DNA from: VRUE01 sp963824705
Lineage (GTDB): Bacteria > Actinomycetota > Thermoleophilia > Solirubrobacterales > 70-9
Length of the DNA: 64,000 nucleotides
Assembly: GCA_963824705.1 (NCBI GenBank)
Contig: CAWGQE010000003.1
Coordinates: forward strand, 496,001-560,000
Direction: 5' to 3'
The position numbers and the translations under genes were made by a program. The notes beneath the pieces were generated by a model. That model saw only the letters and a program-made list of their open reading frames with translations, was not told where the DNA came from and searched no databases. Below, one piece after another: positions 60,401-64,000 of the stretch; positions within the stretch are counted from its first letter, which is position 1; each line of letters begins with the position of its first letter.

Positions 60401-62155
60401 ATGGGCTTCATCAACCCCACTCCCCCGCCGTTCGAGTACCAGGAGTGGAAACAACGCCCCCATCTGGAGCGGATCAAGGTCCTCGCCCAAGACTGGGCGC
60501 TGAACGGCTTCGGCACGCCAACGTTCGTTTACCTGCTCTACATCGTCAAGCTCGTCGTCTACGCGGGCGGCGGGCTGCTGCTGATCTCGGCGACGACGGC
60601 GGGGCTGGGCGGGCTCGGCGATCTCGGCGACTGGTGGACCGAACCGATCGTCTTCCAGAAGGCGGTGATCTGGACGATGCTGTGGGAGGTGCTCGGTCTC
60701 GGCGCCGGCTCGCTGCCGCTGACCCTGCGCTTCTCGCCGATGATCGGCGGCGTTCTCTACTGGTTGCGGCCGGGCACCACGCGGCTGCCTCCCTGGCCCG
60801 AGCGCGTGCCGCTGACGCGCGGCACGCGGCGCACGCTCTTCGACGTAGCCGTCTACGCCGGGTTGATCGCCGCCGCGCTCAACCTGCTGCTCTCCGATGG
60901 CGTCGATTCGATCGGGGTCGTCTCGACTCTCGACTCCTCGTCCGTCCACTACTTATTTGCCGGCCGTCTCGATCCGGTCGCGGTCGGCGTGCTTCTCGCC
61001 CTGCTGGGCCTGCTCGGTCTGCGCGACAAGGTGCCCTTCCTCGCCGCCCGCGCCGAGATCTACGGCAACTTGGCGATCATCTTCCTCTTCCCGCTGACCG
61101 ACATGATCGTCGCCGCGCAGCTCGTCTTCGTCTGCATCTGGTGGGGGGCGGCCTCCTCGAAGCTCAACCGTCACTTCCCCTTCGTCGTCACGGTGATGAT
61201 CAGCAACACGCCCTGGAACCGCTGGCGGGCGGCGAAGAAACGCCTCTACCGCAACCACCCGGAGGATCTACGACCCTCGTCGATGGGTGCGCTTGCCGCT
61301 CATCTCGGCACGGCGATGGAGTTCACCCTGCCGCTGATCCTGCTCGTCTCCCAAGGGGGAGTCATCGGCACGATCGCCGTCGCCGGGATGGTGATCTTCC
61401 ACCTCCACATCCTCTCGACCTTCCCTCTGGCCGTCCCGCTGGAGTGGAACATCTTCATGGTCTTCGGCCTGCTCTTCCTCTTCGGTCACTACGGCGCGAC
61501 CTCGTTCTCGACCCTCGACGATCCGCTGCTGCTGGTAATCCTCGCCTTCACCTGTGTCGGCCTGCCGGTGCTCGGCAACTTCCGACCCGATCTCGTCTCC
61601 TTCCTGCCCTCGATGCGCTACTACGCCGGCAACTGGGCGACCAGCCAGTGGCTCTTCCGCAAGCGGGGCGGCGCCGAGGCAAAGCTCGACCGCGATCTGG
61701 TCAAGCCGGCGCCGATCGTGACCGAGCAGCTGGCCAAGTTCTACGACCCCGAGCTGATCGACGTGCTGATCTACAAAGGCCTCGCCTTTCGCTCGATGCA
61801 CTCGCACGGCCGCGCCCTCAACGGCCTCGTGCAGCGCGCGGTCGACGACGTCGAGGACTACTCGGTGCGCGAGGGAGAGCTGGTCGCCGGGGTGGTCCTC
61901 GGCTACAACTTCGGCGACGGCCATTTCCACGACCAGCGCCTGCTCGCGGCGATCCAGGAACGTTGCCACTTCGAGCCCGGCGAGGTGCGGGTGGTCGTGC
62001 TCGAGTCCCAGCCCGCCAATGTGGGACGCCAGCGCTACCGGATCTTCGACGCGGCAACCGGCCTGGTCGAGGAGGGCTTCGTGAATGTCGCCGACATGGT
62101 CGAGCGGCAGCCCTGGCTCGATGAGCGTCCCTTTCCGGTCGAGACCCTGGCATGA
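60401..62155 (+). CDS. DUF3556 multi-pass membrane protein
   Basis: 584 aa from ATG at 60401 (MGFINPTPPPFEYQEWKQRP). About ten TM helices and the DUF3556 signatures PWNRWRAAKKRLYRNHPEDL, GNWATSQWLFRKRGGAEAKL and HGRALNGLVQRAVDDVEDYS are present. The family occurs mainly in actinobacteria (mycobacterial transmembrane proteins) and is of unknown function. Its stop overlaps the next gene by 4 nt (ATGA). Confidence 0.9.
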   Translation: MGFINPTPPPFEYQEWKQRPHLERIKVLAQDWALNGFGTPTFVYLLYIVKLVVYAGGGLLLISATTAGLGGLGDLGDWWTEPIVFQKAVIWTMLWEVLGLGAGSLPLTLRFSPMIGGVLYWLRPGTTRLPPWPERVPLTRGTRRTLFDVAVYAGLIAAALNLLLSDGVDSIGVVSTLDSSSVHYLFAGRLDPVAVGVLLALLGLLGLRDKVPFLAARAEIYGNLAIIFLFPLTDMIVAAQLVFVCIWWGAASSKLNRHFPFVVTVMISNTPWNRWRAAKKRLYRNHPEDLRPSSMGALAAHLGTAMEFTLPLILLVSQGGVIGTIAVAGMVIFHLHILSTFPLAVPLEWNIFMVFGLLFLFGHYGATSFSTLDDPLLLVILAFTCVGLPVLGNFRPDLVSFLPSMRYYAGNWATSQWLFRKRGGAEAKLDRDLVKPAPIVTEQLAKFYDPELIDVLIYKGLAFRSMHSHGRALNGLVQRAVDDVEDYSVREGELVAGVVLGYNFGDGHFHDQRLLAAIQERCHFEPGEVRVVVLESQPANVGRQRYRIFDAATGLVEEGFVNVADMVERQPWLDERPFPVETLA

Positions 62156-63567
62156 GCGACGCGATCGTCGTCGGAGCGGGCCCCAACGGGCTCGCCGCAG
62201 CGGCGACGCTGGCCACGCAGGGGGTGGGGGTGACGGTGATCGAGGCGGCGACGACGGTCGGCGGCGGCGCCCGCAGCAGCGAGCTGACCCTGCCGGGCCT
62301 GCTGCACGATGACTGCTCGGCATCGCACCCCTTCGCGCCCGGCTCGCGAGCGCTGGCTCCGCTCGGCCTCGAGCGGCACGGCCTCGAGTGGGCCTGGCCG
62401 GAGATCGAAGTCAGTCATCCTTTCGACGACGGCAGCGCCGCCGTGATGCACCGCTCGATCGAGGAGACCGCCGCCGGGCTCGGCCCCGCCGGACGCGCCT
62501 GGAAGCGGCTCTTCGGTTCTTCGTCCCGCCACTTCGATGCGCTCGCCGAAGACATCATGCGGCCGCTCGCGCATCCGCCGCGCCACCCGCTCGCCCTCGC
62601 CCGCTTTGGTCCGGCAGCGGCAGCGCCGGTTTCACTGCTTGCCCGCGCCCTTCCGACCCCGCAGGCGCGCGCCCTCTTCGGGGGCACCGCCGCCCACTCC
62701 TTCAGCCCCTTCTCGCGGCCTTTCAGCTCCGCTGCCGGAATGGCCCTGACCTGCGCCTGTCACCGCAATGGCTGGCCCGTCGCCCGCGGCGGCTCGCAGG
62801 CGATCTCAGATGCGCTCGCAGCGGTCGTGCGTGAGCACGGCGGCCGGATCGAGACCGGCCGGCCGGTGCGCACCCTGGACGAGCTCCCCGCCGCCGACGC
62901 CGTGCTCCTCGACCTGGCTCCCCGTGCCGTCATCGAGCTCGCCGGTGCGCGCTTGCCGAGCCGGGTGGCGCGCGCCTACCGTCGCTACAAGCACGGCCCG
63001 GGCGCCTTCAAGGTCGACCTCGCGGTCGAGGGCGGGGTGCCCTGGACCGATCCGGCCTCGGGCCGGGCGGGAACCGTCCACGTGACCGGCTCCTTCGAGG
63101 AGACCGCCGCGAGCGAACGCGAGGTCAACCGCGGCCGGATACCTGAGCGACCCTTCGTCCTGCTCTGCCAGCAGTACCTCGCCGACCCCTCGCGCTCGCG
63201 CGGCGACGTCCACCCGATCTGGGCTTACGCCCACGTCCCTCACGGCTACCCCGGCGACGCGACCGAGGCGCTGCTCGACCAGGTCGAACGCTTCGCGCCG
63301 GGCCTGCGCGATCGCATCGTCGCCCGTCACGTTCGTTCCCCCGCGGATTTCGAGTCCTACAACCCCAACTACGTCGGCGGCGACATCATCACCGGCGCCA
63401 ACACGCCGCTGCAGTCGGTGTCCAGGCCCCGTGTCACCCTCGATCCGTACGCGACCGGCATCCCCGGCGTCTTCATCTGCTCGGCCGCCACCCCGCCCGG
63501 CGCCGGAGCCTCGGGGATGAGCGGCTTCAACGCGGCGCAGTCCGTGCTGCGCTCTCTCCACGCCTGA
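62152..63567 (+). CDS. FAD-dependent phytoene-desaturase-like oxidoreductase
   Basis: 471 aa. N-terminal FAD motif AIVVGAGPNGLAAAATLA and VTVIEAATTVGGGARSSELT, with the C-terminal GASGMSGFNAAQSVLR block, are typical of CrtI/NAD(P)-FAD oxidoreductases. It overlaps DUF3556 (ATGA), a conserved pairing in actinobacteria, which hints that both act on a lipid or isoprenoid substrate (inference). Confidence 0.9.
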   Translation: MSDAIVVGAGPNGLAAAATLATQGVGVTVIEAATTVGGGARSSELTLPGLLHDDCSASHPFAPGSRALAPLGLERHGLEWAWPEIEVSHPFDDGSAAVMHRSIEETAAGLGPAGRAWKRLFGSSSRHFDALAEDIMRPLAHPPRHPLALARFGPAAAAPVSLLARALPTPQARALFGGTAAHSFSPFSRPFSSAAGMALTCACHRNGWPVARGGSQAISDALAAVVREHGGRIETGRPVRTLDELPAADAVLLDLAPRAVIELAGARLPSRVARAYRRYKHGPGAFKVDLAVEGGVPWTDPASGRAGTVHVTGSFEETAASEREVNRGRIPERPFVLLCQQYLADPSRSRGDVHPIWAYAHVPHGYPGDATEALLDQVERFAPGLRDRIVARHVRSPADFESYNPNYVGGDIITGANTPLQSVSRPRVTLDPYATGIPGVFICSAATPPGAGASGMSGFNAAQSVLRSLHA

Positions 63568-63611
63568 TCGCCGCTCCGGGCCGAGGCCGGCGGTTGCATA
63601 GATTGGGGGAG

Positions 63612-64000
63612 ATGAGCGCCCTCGACATCAAGGATCTGGCGAAGCGCTACCCGACCGGGGTCGAGGCGCTGCGCGGGGTCTCGCTGGAGATCAAGCCGGG
63701 GGAGCTGTTCGGCCTGTTGGGGCCCAACGGCGCCGGCAAGTCGACCCTGATCCACTGCACGACCGGGCTGGCGCAGCCGACCGGGGGCTCGATCCAGGTC
63801 TTCGGCCACGATGCGATCGACGACTACGGCCCGGCGCGGCAGGCGGTCGGGCTGGCGCCGCAGGAGGTCAACCTCGACTGGTTCCTCACCGTCGAGGAGA
63901 CGCTCGACTACCACGCCGGCTACTTCGGCATGCCCAAGCGGGAGCGGCGCGAGCGGACCAAGGAGCTGTTGGAGACCTTCTCGTTGACCGAGAAGCGCGA
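63612..64000 (+). CDS. ABC transporter ATP-binding protein, 3' truncated by window edge
   Basis: 129 residues visible. Walker A LLGPNGAGKST (near 42) and Q-loop LAPQEVNLDWFLTVEE (near 82) are clear. Signature and Walker B motifs lie outside. The start ATG at 63612 follows gggga. The N-terminus (LDIKDLAKRYPTGVEALRGV) is that of DrrA/CcmA-type efflux ATPases. A permease gene is expected downstream. Confidence 0.92.
   Translation, partial: MSALDIKDLAKRYPTGVEALRGVSLEIKPGELFGLLGPNGAGKSTLIHCTTGLAQPTGGSIQVFGHDAIDDYGPARQAVGLAPQEVNLDWFLTVEETLDYHAGYFGMPKRERRERTKELLETFSLTEKR

Overview
The window is high-GC DNA with short gene gaps, many 4-nt start/stop overlaps and many GTG starts. The protein families (DUF3556, DUF6325, DUF2855, CU044_5270-like sigma partners, R2lox-like oxidase, sigma factor fused to a membrane tail) suggest an actinobacterium, most likely of the Thermoleophilia/Solirubrobacterales group. 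This placement is inference from family make-up; no rRNA is present.

Layout. 1-7.6 kb is ordinary chromosome: a zinc-ribbon rhomboid-like protein lacking its catalytic residues, a UPF0173 hydrolase, an R2lox-like oxidase, a sigma-TM fusion, tRNA-Leu(TAA), an acetolactate-synthase-like enzyme and Ppx/GppA. At 7735-7808 lies the initiator tRNA. The C-terminus of a large serine integrase is encoded on its opposite strand, which marks the edge of an integrated element. About 7.7-29.2 kb is accessory DNA. It holds an integrase, AbiEi-like, replication-relaxation and TraG/HerA-type transfer module; a BpsA-like enzyme next to two related proteins of unknown family, a PIN-like protein and an XRE/ImmA pair; a toxin-antitoxin-like pair; a compact RiPP cluster (Cys-containing 60-aa precursor, SagB-type dehydrogenase, YcaO cyclodehydratase with a PxPxP tail, GNAT); an HNH protein; and a three-gene operon with a KGGVGR-type ATPase, followed by a broken tRNA-Arg. 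Three copies of an att-like doublet (20.9, 26.2 and 32.4 kb) suggest repeated integration.

29.5-38.6 kb is mixed: a hydrolase, decayed membrane-gene remnants, a PLD-like protein, a cupin, an ECF sigma/partner pair, a MUG glycosylase, and a restriction-modification operon whose Bpu10I-like endonuclease gene is split by a complete IS3-family element with CAA target duplications. 38.6-64 kb is mostly chromosomal housekeeping and accessory metabolism: a second sigma/partner pair, Ogt, an MFS transporter with cNMP-binding domain divergent from a CHASE2 adenylate cyclase (both full of frameshifts), an RCC1-repeat protein, PPK2, oxidoreductases, M55 aminopeptidase, a flavin monooxygenase, a 5'-3' exonuclease, DUF3556, a phytoene-desaturase-like enzyme and the start of an ABC ATPase. 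Two palindromic MITE-like elements sit at 38.5 and 60.3 kb.

The best candidate for an undescribed system is the RiPP cluster at 21.7-25.2 kb. The BpsA-like/paralogous-pair neighbourhood at 14.6-18.7 kb and the KGGVGR operon at 26.4-29.1 kb come next. No CRISPR array was seen.
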